DNA from: Nonomuraea fuscirosea
GTDB taxonomy: Bacteria > Actinomycetota > Actinomycetes > Streptosporangiales > Streptosporangiaceae
NCBI RefSeq assembly: GCF_003001935.1
Contig: NZ_PVNG01000019.1
Coordinates: 124,001-188,000, forward strand
DNA length: 64,000 nt
Reading direction: 5' to 3'
In this document: positions 34,607 through 42,539 of the stretch, piece after piece
Numbering within the stretch: position 1 is the stretch's first letter
Layout: every line of letters starts with the position of its first letter
Program-made: the position numbers and the translations under genes
The notes under the pieces: generated by a model
Databases searched by the model: none
Seen by the model: only the letters and a program-made list of their open reading frames with translations
What the model was told of the DNA's origin: nothing

Positions 34607-36898
34607 GTGCCCCGTGATGTGGTCGCGCCCGACGTGACCGACTCAGGCAACGCCGAGGCGCCCGGCGTTCCGTCGGTGCGTCGCAGGCGGTTCGGGGGTG
34701 GGGCCATGAATCCGGTGCTGGAGCCGCTGTTCCGCACGGTCCGCGCCACCCACCCCAAGGCCGACCTGCGCCTGATCGAGCGCGCCTACGACGTCGCCGC
34801 CTACCACCACCGCGACCAGAAGCGGAAGTCCGGCGACCCGTACATCACCCACCCGCTCGCCGTGGCCACGATCCTGGCCGAGCTCGGCACCGACGACGAG
34901 ACGCTGTGCGCGGCGCTGCTGCACGACACGGTGGAGGACACCGCCTACAGCCTCGACGAGCTGCGCGGCGACTTCGGCGACACCATCGGGTCGCTGGTCG
35001 ACGGTGTCACCAAGCTCGACAAGGTGAAGTTCGGCGACGCGGCGCAGGCCGAGACCGTGCGCAAGATGGTCGTGGCGATGTCGCGCGACATCCGGGTGCT
35101 GATCATCAAGCTGGCCGACCGCCTGCACAACATGCGCACCATGCGCTACCTGCCCGAGCACAAGCGGCACCAGAAGTCGCGCGAGACGCTGGAGATCTTC
35201 GCCCCGCTGGCCCACCGCCTGGGCATGAACACGATCAAGTGGGAGCTGGAGGACCTCGCGTTCGCCATGCTCTACCCCAAGCGCTACGACGAGATCGCGC
35301 GCATGGTGTCGGAGCGCGCGCCGCGCCGTGACCTGTTCCTGCAGGAGGTCATCGAGAAGGTCTCCGGCGACCTGCGCGAGGCGAAGATCCGCGCCGTGGT
35401 CAAGGGGCGGCCGAAGCACTACTACTCGGTCTACCAGAAGATGATCGCCAGAGACGTCGCGTTCGACGACATCTACGACCTCGTGGGCATCCGCGTCCTC
35501 GTCGACAGCGTGCGCGACTGCTACGCCGCGCTCGGCACCATCCACGCCAGGTGGAACCCGGTCCCGGGCCGGTTCAAGGACTACATCGCGATGCCCAAGT
35601 TCAACATGTACCAGTCGCTGCACACCACGGTGATCGGTCCCGAGGGCAAGCCGGTGGAGCTGCAGATCCGCACCCACGCGATGCACCACAGGGCCGAGTA
35701 CGGCGTGGCCGCGCACTGGAAGTACAAGGAGGAGGTCGGCGCCCCCGGCCCCACCGGCAAGGTCAAGCCGGGCAGCGACATGGCCTGGCTGCGACAGCTC
35801 CTCGACTGGCAGAAGGAGACCTCCGACCCGGGCGAGTTCCTCGAGTCGCTGCGCTTCGACCTGTCGGTCTCCGAGGTCTACGTGTTCACCCCGAAGGGCT
35901 CGGTCATCGCCCTCCCCGAGGGGGCCACGCCGGTCGACTTCGCGTACGCGGTGCACACCGAGGTGGGTCATCGCTGTATCGGCGCCCGGGTCAACGGGCG
36001 GCTGGTGCCCCTGGAGTCGCGGCTCGGCAACGGCGACACGGTCGAGATCTTCACCTCGAAGTCGCCGGACGCCGGGCCGTCGCGCGACTGGCTGAAGTTC
36101 GTCAAGTCGGGCCGGGCCCGTAACAAGATCCGGCAGTGGTTCTCCAAGGAGCGCCGCGAGACCGCGATCGAGGCGGGCAAGGAGGCCATCGGGCGGGCCA
36201 TGCGCAAGCAGGGCCTGCCGCTGCAGCGGCTCATGTCCGGCGAGGCGCTGCTGGCGCTGGCCCGCGACCTGCGCTACCCCGACGTGTCCGCGCTCTACGC
36301 GGCCGTGGGCGAGGGGCACATCGCGGCGCAGACCGTCGTGCAGAAGCTCGTCTCCTCGATCGGCGGCGTCGACAGCGCCGAGGAGGACATCGCCGAGACC
36401 TCGCTGCCGACCCGGCTGCGCGGCCGCCCCCGTGGCGGCGGCGGCGCGGGCGTGGTGGTGGCGGGCGACGCCGACGTCTGGGTACGCCTGTCGAAGTGCT
36501 GCACCCCGGTGCCCGGCGACGACATCGTCGGCTTCGTCACCCGGGGGCACGGCGTGTCCGTGCACCGGTCCGACTGCACCAACATCGAGCAGCTCAAGAC
36601 CCAGCCCGACCGGCTGGTGGAGGTGAGCTGGTCGCCGAGCGACGACAGCGTGTTCCTGGTGGCCATCCAGGTGGAGGCGCTCGACCGGCCGCGCCTGCTG
36701 TCCGACGTCACCCGCACACTGTCCGACCAGCACGTCAACATCCTCAGCGCCTCGGTGACGACCTCGCGCGACCGGGTGGCGGTCAGCAAGTTCACCTTCG
36801 AGATGGGCGACCCCAAGCACCTCGGCCACGTGCTCAAGGCCGTGCGCAGCATCCAGGGCGTCTTCGACGTCTACCGGGTGAGCGGCGCCGGCGGCTGA
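34607..36898 (+). CDS. relA: Bifunctional (p)ppGpp synthetase/hydrolase RelA/SpoT
   Basis: Makes and degrades the stringent-response alarmone. The 763 residues show the HD hydrolase domain (YITHPLAVA, LLHDTVEDT, RLHNMRT; active-looking), the synthetase domain (RPKHYYSVYQKM, YQSLHTTVIGP, ELQIRTHAMHHRAEYG), the TGS domain (VYVFTPKGSVIALPEGATPVDFAYAVHT), the Cys-containing conserved region (KCCTPVPGDDI, HRSDC) and a C-terminal ACT domain. Both activities appear intact. GAGGAG ends 5 nt before the GTG start, and a TACACT -10 lies at about 34552. The stop codon sits in the first of three 21-bp tandem copies. Confidence 0.96.
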   Translation: MPRDVVAPDVTDSGNAEAPGVPSVRRRRFGGGAMNPVLEPLFRTVRATHPKADLRLIERAYDVAAYHHRDQKRKSGDPYITHPLAVATILAELGTDDETLCAALLHDTVEDTAYSLDELRGDFGDTIGSLVDGVTKLDKVKFGDAAQAETVRKMVVAMSRDIRVLIIKLADRLHNMRTMRYLPEHKRHQKSRETLEIFAPLAHRLGMNTIKWELEDLAFAMLYPKRYDEIARMVSERAPRRDLFLQEVIEKVSGDLREAKIRAVVKGRPKHYYSVYQKMIARDVAFDDIYDLVGIRVLVDSVRDCYAALGTIHARWNPVPGRFKDYIAMPKFNMYQSLHTTVIGPEGKPVELQIRTHAMHHRAEYGVAAHWKYKEEVGAPGPTGKVKPGSDMAWLRQLLDWQKETSDPGEFLESLRFDLSVSEVYVFTPKGSVIALPEGATPVDFAYAVHTEVGHRCIGARVNGRLVPLESRLGNGDTVEIFTSKSPDAGPSRDWLKFVKSGRARNKIRQWFSKERRETAIEAGKEAIGRAMRKQGLPLQRLMSGEALLALARDLRYPDVSALYAAVGEGHIAAQTVVQKLVSSIGGVDSAEEDIAETSLPTRLRGRPRGGGGAGVVVAGDADVWVRLSKCCTPVPGDDIVGFVTRGHGVSVHRSDCTNIEQLKTQPDRLVEVSWSPSDDSVFLVAIQVEALDRPRLLSDVTRTLSDQHVNILSASVTTSRDRVAVSKFTFEMGDPKHLGHVLKAVRSIQGVFDVYRVSGAGG

Positions 36899-36943
36899 CC
36901 CCGTGGCGCCGGCGGCTGACCCCGTGGCGCCGGCGGCTGACCG
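36883..36943 (+). repeat. 21-bp repeat, three copies, across the relA stop
   Basis: Unit GGCGCCGGCGGCTGACCCCGT occurs about three times in a row. Each copy carries the relA end peptide GAGG and an in-frame TGA, so the array gives three successive in-frame stops. Confidence 0.95.
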
Positions 36944-36995
36944 CCCGCGCGGCCGGCCCGCTGCCGGCGGCGGCGGTGGTCAGCGACGGCGGTGG

Positions 36996-38087
36996 TCAGC
37001 GTTGCCGCAGGTCCGGGAGGTTGATCACGATCGCCTCCTGGGTGCTGCGCGAGATCACCACGACCGCCTCCCGCTCGGGGTCGGGGTTCTCCTCGCGATG
37101 CGGCACGTACGGCGGCACGAAGACGTAGTCGCCGGGCCCGGCCTCGATCCGCACCTCCTCGTCGTCCTCCAGGAACACGAACGAGGGCCGCCCGCTGACC
37201 ACGTAGATCGCCGTCTCGGAGGCCCCATGGTGGTGGTCGGACGAGCGGGTGGAGGGCGCGACGTGCGTCTGCCCCATCCACAGCCGCGACGACCCGGTCG
37301 TGGGGCCGCTCACGGCGGCCAGCCGGCGCATGCCGGAGCTCTGCGCCGTCTCTCCCGAGAGCTCTCCTGCGGCGACGTGACGCAGTCCCTGGTGGAAGGG
37401 GTCACCCTGGGACCGGTAACCCTCCCAGAGGCGTCCTCCGGCCCGTTCCAGCACATCCGTGGCGACGGCGGTCAGCCGTACGGGATCGTCGCAGGCGGAC
37501 AGCAGGGCGTCGGCCAGGACCGGATCGTGCGCGCGCAGCTCGCGCAGCAGCCACTTGCCGCTGCCGTGCCACCGGCCGCCCACGCTCAGCGCCGCCCTGG
37601 CGGTGGCCTGCACGACCTCCCAGCCGATGAACGCCAGCTCGCCGGGATCGCTCGCCCCAGCCAGGTCGTCGAGCAGGTCGGACAGCACGTAGCGGGCACG
37701 GTCGGCCTGACCGGGCGTCTGCCCGCCGGGACCGGCCGAGACGCGCTCGCCCAGCACGCCCTGCAGGTCGCTGGCCCGGCCGCCGGTCCTGTCGGTGAGC
37801 ACGGCGCCCTCGGCACAGATGCGGGCCAGGGTGGGCTGACGGGACTCGAAGCCCCGCTCGATGTAGGCGGCCAGGCTCGTCTCGCTGTGCGCGAACAGCT
37901 CGACCGGCCAGCCGTGCCAGCGCAGCGACTCGCGGTAGGGGCGGTCGAGGCCGTCGAGGACCACCACGATGTCGAGGTCGGAGGTGCTGGTGCGGCGCTC
38001 GGTGAGCACGCTGCCGCCGACGAAGGCGTACAGGGCGCCGGGGAACATCTCTTCGACGAGGGCGCGCGCGGCGGCGACGGGGTCCAT
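36996..38087 (-). CDS. Nucleotidyltransferase-cupin fusion protein
   Basis: A 363-residue protein of two parts. Residues 1 to about 232 are a minimal nucleotidyltransferase: GGS at 24-26, the DLD metal pair at 37-39 and a helical tail ending GGRLWEGY, similar to aminoglycoside-adenylyltransferase-like proteins of unknown substrate. Residues 235-363 form a complete small cupin with the metal-binding HHHGASE and a later PPYVPHREENP. Both parts look like families usually encoded as separate genes. The cupin begins exactly at Leu235 (CTG, 37383-37385), where a free cupin would have its start codon. No frameshift is needed; the fusion is open. Substrate and function are unknown. Confidence 0.75.
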   Translation of the reverse strand: MDPVAAARALVEEMFPGALYAFVGGSVLTERRTSTSDLDIVVVLDGLDRPYRESLRWHGWPVELFAHSETSLAAYIERGFESRQPTLARICAEGAVLTDRTGGRASDLQGVLGERVSAGPGGQTPGQADRARYVLSDLLDDLAGASDPGELAFIGWEVVQATARAALSVGGRWHGSGKWLLRELRAHDPVLADALLSACDDPVRLTAVATDVLERAGGRLWEGYRSQGDPFHQGLRHVAAGELSGETAQSSGMRRLAAVSGPTTGSSRLWMGQTHVAPSTRSSDHHHGASETAIYVVSGRPSFVFLEDDEEVRIEAGPGDYVFVPPYVPHREENPDPEREAVVVISRSTQEAIVINLPDLRQR

Positions 38088-38237
38088 GCCGCACAGCCTA
38101 GATCAGGAGCCGTCGCTCGCCGCCCGATTCGGCGACGGCCCCCGGAAGGCCGGAAAGGCCGGTGAACTGCGGGGAAGCGGGGAAAGTTCCGAGTGGTCCG
38201 GCGAGGGGCAGGGGGAGTGCGCCGCCCCGCGCCGGAC

Positions 38238-39467
38238 TCAGCTGAACTCGGTGAGCGTGCGCTCGGCCTCCGCCAGCCAGGAACGGCGGGCGGTCAGGGC
38301 CTCCTCGGCCTCCTTGACGTCCTTGGCGCGCCCGGCCGCCTGCGCCTTGGCCAGCCGCTTCTCCAGCTGCTCGATCGAGGTGCGCAGCTGGTCGACGGTG
38401 CTCTGGGCGCGGGCCCTGGCCTCGGGGTTGGAGCGCTTCCACTCCGCGTCCTCGGCCTTGCGCACGGCCTCGTCGACCTTGCGCAGCCCGCCCTCCAGCC
38501 GGTCGCGCTGCTCGCGCGGCACCGGCCCGGCCGCCTCCCACCGCTCCAGGATGTGCCGCAGCGCGGCCCTGGCGGTGCGTACGTCGGTGACCGGCAGGAT
38601 CTTCTCCGCCTCGGCCAGCAGCACCTCCTTGACCTCGGCGTTGGCCGCCAGCGAGGCGTCACGCTCGGCGAAGACCGCCGAACGGGCCTGGAAGAACTGG
38701 TCCTGGGCGCCCTTGAAGCGGGCCCACAGCTCGTCCTCGGCCTCGCGCGAGGCGCGCCCGGCGTTCTTCCACTGCTGCATCAGGTCGCGGTAGATCGCCG
38801 CGGTCTGGCCCCAGTCGGTCGAGCCGGCGATGGCCTCGGCCTCCGCGACGATGCGCTCCTTGGCCGCCCGCACGCCCTCGCGCTGCTCGTCGAGCCCCGC
38901 GAAGTACTGCTTGCGCCGCTTGGCGAACGCCGTGCGCGCGGCCGACAGCCGCTTCCACAGCGCGGCCTCGGTGACGCGGTCGATGCGGTCGGCGGCCTTC
39001 CACTCCTCGACGAGCTCACGCAGCCGCTCGCCGCCGGACTTCCAGTGGGTGGTCTCCTCCGCGATGCGCTCGGCCTCGCCGACGATGCGTTCCTTGACCG
39101 CCCTGGCCTCCACCCGCGCCTGCTCGCGAGCGGCCTTGACCTCCTCGCGGCGCTGGGCGACCAGCTCCGTCAGGCCGTCCAGCCTGGCCGTCAGCGCCGC
39201 CAGGTCGCCGATGGCGTGCGCGTCGGCGACGGCCTCGCGCAGCTTGACGATGCTGGCCTCGGCCTGGGCCGGAGCCAGGTCGGTGCCCCTGACACGCTGC
39301 TCGAGGAGCTGCACCTGGCCGGCCAGCTCGTCGTACTTGCGATGGAAGTAGGCCAGTGCCTCTTCAGGTTCACCGGCCTGCCAGGAGCCGACGGCCCGCT
39401 CTCCCTCAGCCGTACGCACGTAGACGGTGCCGTCGTCGTCTACCCGGCCCCACGGGTCGGTGCTCAC
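38238..39467 (-). CDS. DUF349 coiled-coil protein
   Basis: A 409-residue soluble, highly charged alpha-helical protein with three or four DUF349 repeats, recognisable by recurring W-K/E-x-x-G-R motifs (EEWKAADRIDR, MQQWKNAGRASREAEDELWARF, LERWEAAGPVPREQRDRLEGGL). The last 60 residues are a coiled coil. The family's function is unknown in actinobacteria. GGGAGGA lies 5 nt before the GTG at 39467; the ATG at 39482 overlaps that context and is less likely. It follows the cyclophilin gene on the same strand by 62 bp. Confidence 0.88.
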   Translation of the reverse strand: MSTDPWGRVDDDGTVYVRTAEGERAVGSWQAGEPEEALAYFHRKYDELAGQVQLLEQRVRGTDLAPAQAEASIVKLREAVADAHAIGDLAALTARLDGLTELVAQRREEVKAAREQARVEARAVKERIVGEAERIAEETTHWKSGGERLRELVEEWKAADRIDRVTEAALWKRLSAARTAFAKRRKQYFAGLDEQREGVRAAKERIVAEAEAIAGSTDWGQTAAIYRDLMQQWKNAGRASREAEDELWARFKGAQDQFFQARSAVFAERDASLAANAEVKEVLLAEAEKILPVTDVRTARAALRHILERWEAAGPVPREQRDRLEGGLRKVDEAVRKAEDAEWKRSNPEARARAQSTVDQLRTSIEQLEKRLAKAQAAGRAKDVKEAEEALTARRSWLAEAERTLTEFS

Positions 39468-39529
39468 CGTGTCCTCCCGCACTATCCATCAGACCCTTCG
39501 GGACTACTTCGTCCCTAGTTTGTATTACG

Positions 39530-40399
39530 TCAGCTCTTGCCGGCGATTGTCACGTCTTTGATTTCGACGGTTTGCTTCGGTGCTCCGGTCCCATCTCCCA
39601 TGTCGGCGATGACGCCTGCTTTGTTCACCTTGTCCAGGATGTCGAGCCCCTTGGTGATCGTACCCACCGGCGTGTAATCCGGGGTGAGTCCGATGTCGCC
39701 GTAAACCAGGAAGAACTGGCTGCCCGTGCTGCCCGGTGCCGAGGTCTTGGCCATGGCCATCACCCCGCGCTTGTACTGGGCGCCGGTCAGGTTCTCCTCG
39801 GCCATCACGTAGCCGGGGCCGCCGGAGCCGTCCTGGCTCTTGCCGTCGGCCTTGGCGCTCGGGTCGCCGCACTGCAGCATGGGGAACTTCTCGCTGCCGA
39901 GCCGGTGGCACTTGCTGCCGTCGTAGTACTTCTTCTTCGCCAGGAACTCCAGCGAGTTGGTCGCGCACGGCGCCTTGGCGTTGTTCAGCTCGACCACGAT
40001 GTCGCCCAGGTTCGTCTTGAACGTCATCTTCTTCGTGGCGGGCTCCGTCTTGACCTTCGTCGGCGGCATGCCGACGTCCTTGACCTGACCGCCCCCCGCG
40101 TCCTTGACGTAGTCGCACGTGCCCGTCGCCGCGTCGTACGGCTTGGGCCCCGTGGGCGCCGACGCCGCGGCGGTGTCGGCGGGCGTGGCCGAGGGCGAGG
40201 CGGCCGCCTCCGTGCCCGCGTCGCCACCGCCCAGCAGCGCGACCGCGGCCACGATGCCACCCACCACGATCACCACGCCCACGGTGGAGCCGATGATCGC
40301 CGTGCGCTTGGCCTTCTGCTCGCGCTCGATGCGGCGTTGCATCTGCCGCTCGTAGTGCTCGCGCGCCAGCTGCTTCTGCCGGTCCTTCCCCGTGGCCAC
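39530..40399 (-). CDS. Membrane-anchored cyclophilin-type peptidyl-prolyl isomerase (first copy)
   Basis: A 289-residue type II membrane protein. A basic N-terminal tail (LAREHYERQMQRRIEREQKAKR) precedes one transmembrane helix (TAIIGSTVGVVIVVGGIVAAVALL), a Thr/Ala-rich linker and an extracellular cyclophilin domain (about 120-289). In the domain, KCHRLG supplies the catalytic arginine, and MLQCGDP and GSQFFL match core positions; the usual Trp near the pocket is not conserved. GGAGG lies 7 nt before the GTG at 40399; an ATG at 40414 or TTG at 40420 would add a few residues. It is divergent from the MBL-hisS-aspS operon, whose other side carries a second such gene. Confidence 0.88.
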   Translation of the reverse strand: MATGKDRQKQLAREHYERQMQRRIEREQKAKRTAIIGSTVGVVIVVGGIVAAVALLGGGDAGTEAAASPSATPADTAAASAPTGPKPYDAATGTCDYVKDAGGGQVKDVGMPPTKVKTEPATKKMTFKTNLGDIVVELNNAKAPCATNSLEFLAKKKYYDGSKCHRLGSEKFPMLQCGDPSAKADGKSQDGSGGPGYVMAEENLTGAQYKRGVMAMAKTSAPGSTGSQFFLVYGDIGLTPDYTPVGTITKGLDILDKVNKAGVIADMGDGTGAPKQTVEIKDVTIAGKS

Positions 40400-40537
40400 C
40401 GCTTTGCCTCCCATAGTCAATCAACTGAGGTGGGCGAATCGTATCGGCCAACGGGTAATGATTCGCAGCCCGGCGACCCGCACCGGTACCCTTCGGTTAC
40501 ATTCCCATTGGCTTTTCGACGAGATCACCTGAGGCAG

Positions 40538-41218
40538 ATGCTCATCGCCGGCTTCCCCGCAGGGGCCTTCCAGACCAATTGTTACGTCGTCGCGCCCGCC
40601 GCCGGCGAGGAGTGCGTGATCGTCGACCCGGGCCAGGACGCGACGGAAGGCGTCGAGGAGCTGCTGCGCGAGCACCGGCTCAAGCCCGTCGCGGTCCTGC
40701 TCACCCACGGTCACCTCGACCACGTCTGGTCCGTGGCCCCCGTGTGCGGCGCGCGTGACGTGCCCGCGTGGATCCACCCCGACGACCGCCACCTGCTGAG
40801 CGATCCCGCCGCCGGCCTGTCGGAGACCAGCGCGTCGCTGTTCGGCGGGCTGACGCTGAGCGAGCCCGACGACGTGCGCGAGCTGTCCGACGGCGCCGTG
40901 CTGCCGCTCGCGGGGCTGGAGCTCGTGGTCGATCACACCCCGGGCCATACCAGGGGGTCGGTGAGCTTCCGGCTGCCCGACGACGAGATCATGTTCTCGG
41001 GCGACCTGCTGTTCGCCGGCTCCATCGGCCGCACCGACCTTCCCGGCGGCGACTATCCGACGATCCTGCGCAGCCTGGCTGCCAAGTGTCTGCCGCTGCC
41101 TGACGATACGGTCGTCCTGCCGGGCCACGGACCACAGACCACGATCGGCCGCGAGCGCGCGACCAACGCCTACCTCAAGGAAGCAGCGCCGCACGCCGGT
41201 CCCACACGAGGGATCTAA
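40538..41218 (+). CDS. MBL-fold hydrolase, glyoxalase II-like
   Basis: A 226-residue metallo-beta-lactamase-fold hydrolase. The zinc motif is LLTHGHLDH near residue 57; further ligands are in DHTPGHTRGS, FSGDLLF and LPGHGPQT. It resembles hydroxyacylglutathione hydrolase-like proteins, but actinobacteria lack glutathione, so the thioester substrate may be a mycothiol adduct or something else. The ATG follows GAGGC closely. Its TAA overlaps the hisS ATG, giving tight translational coupling; the same MBL-hisS pairing occurs in other actinobacteria. Confidence 0.9.
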   Translation: MLIAGFPAGAFQTNCYVVAPAAGEECVIVDPGQDATEGVEELLREHRLKPVAVLLTHGHLDHVWSVAPVCGARDVPAWIHPDDRHLLSDPAAGLSETSASLFGGLTLSEPDDVRELSDGAVLPLAGLELVVDHTPGHTRGSVSFRLPDDEIMFSGDLLFAGSIGRTDLPGGDYPTILRSLAAKCLPLPDDTVVLPGHGPQTTIGRERATNAYLKEAAPHAGPTRGI

Positions 41219-42480
41219 TGAGCTTCCAAGCACCGAAGGGCACCTTCGACTGGCTGCCACCCCGCTCCGAGCGGGTGCTCGCCGTACGCGAGGCGCTGGC
41301 CGCGCCGCTGCGCCGGGCGGGTTACGGCTACATCGAGACGCCCGTCTTCGAGGACACCCAGCTGTTCGCCAGGGGCGTAGGCGAGTCCACGGACATCGTC
41401 TCCAAGGAGATGTACACCTTCCCCGACAAGGCGGGCCGCTCCCTGACGCTGCGTCCCGAGGGCACCGCCTCGGTCGTGCGCGCCGTGCTCCAGCACAACC
41501 TGCACACCGGCCAGCTCCCGGTGAAACTGTGGTATTCCGGCAGCCAGTTCCGCTACGAGCGCGCCCAGCGCGGCCGCTACCGCCACTTCTGGCAGGTCGG
41601 GGCCGAGGCGCTCGGCTCCGAGGACCCGGCGCTCGACGCCGAGCTGATCGTGCTGGGGGCGCGCGGCTTCGCCTCGCTCGGGCTGAAGAACGTCAGGCTG
41701 CTGGTCAACTCGCTCGGCGACAAGAAGTGCCGGCCCGCCTACCGCGCCGCGCTGCAGGACTTCCTGCGTGAGCTCGACCTCGACGAGGAGACCCGCGCCC
41801 GGATCGAGATCAACCCGCTCCGGGTGCTCGACGACAACCGGCCCGAGGTGCGGGCCCAGCTCGAAGGCGCGCCGCTGGTCGTCGACCACCTGTGCCCTGA
41901 GTGCCGGGCCTACCACGAGGAGGTCCGCGCCCTGCTGACCGCCTCGGACGTCGCGTTCGCAGACGATCCGCGGCTGGTGCGCGGGCTCGACTACTACACG
42001 CGCACCACGTTCGAGTTCGTCCACGACGGGCTGGGCTCGCAGTCCGCGGTGGGCGGCGGCGGCCGCTACGACGGCCTCAGCGAGATGCTCGACGGGCCGG
42101 CGCTGCCCAGCGTCGGCTGGGCGCTCGGCGTCGACCGCACGTTCCTGGCCATGGAGGCCGAGGGGCTGCTCGGCGACGACACCACGCACAGGCGCGTGCA
42201 GGTGTACGGTGTCCCGCTGGGTGACGACGCCCGCCGCCGCATGTTCCTGCTCGTCGACGAGCTTCGCGAGGCGGGCCTCAGCGCCGACATGGCCTTCGGC
42301 GGCAAGGGGCTCAAGGGCGCGATGAAGGGCGCCGGCCGCTCGGGCGCCGCGTTCGCGCTGATCCTGGGCGAGCGTGACCTCGCGGCCGAGGCCGTGCAAG
42401 TGAAGGACCTGGCCACCGCCGAGCAGACCGAGGTGCCGCTGGCCAAGGTCGTCGACGTCTTGAAGGGGAAGGTGCAGTGA
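41218..42480 (+). CDS. hisS: Histidyl-tRNA synthetase
   Basis: A 420-residue class II synthetase charging tRNA-His. It shows motif 1 around PVFEDTQLFARGVGE, motif 2 FRYERAQRGRYRHFWQ, the histidine-binding segment LVRGLDYYTRTTFEF, motif 3 LPSVGWALGVDR and a C-terminal anticodon-binding domain. The ATG overlaps the upstream stop (TAATG). The stop TGA is overlapped by a GTG that opens a 20-codon mini-ORF leading to the aspS start. Confidence 0.97.
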   Translation: MSFQAPKGTFDWLPPRSERVLAVREALAAPLRRAGYGYIETPVFEDTQLFARGVGESTDIVSKEMYTFPDKAGRSLTLRPEGTASVVRAVLQHNLHTGQLPVKLWYSGSQFRYERAQRGRYRHFWQVGAEALGSEDPALDAELIVLGARGFASLGLKNVRLLVNSLGDKKCRPAYRAALQDFLRELDLDEETRARIEINPLRVLDDNRPEVRAQLEGAPLVVDHLCPECRAYHEEVRALLTASDVAFADDPRLVRGLDYYTRTTFEFVHDGLGSQSAVGGGGRYDGLSEMLDGPALPSVGWALGVDRTFLAMEAEGLLGDDTTHRRVQVYGVPLGDDARRRMFLLVDELREAGLSADMAFGGKGLKGAMKGAGRSGAAFALILGERDLAAEAVQVKDLATAEQTEVPLAKVVDVLKGKVQ

Positions 42481-42539
42481 CCGGCGAGCCAGGGACGCTG
42501 CCGCCCCTCTCCTCTCCGCATGAAGGGAAAGAGCAGTGA
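42477..42539 (+). other. 20-codon mini-ORF bridging hisS and aspS
   Basis: GTG at 42477 overlaps the hisS TGA, and the TGA at 42537-42539 overlaps the aspS GTG at 42536. Its last codons and the ribosome-binding site (GAAGGGAAAGAGCAGTGA) are a diverged copy of the hisS end (GAAGGGGAAGGTGCAGTGA). The arrangement mirrors the one after pimA. Confidence 0.4.
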
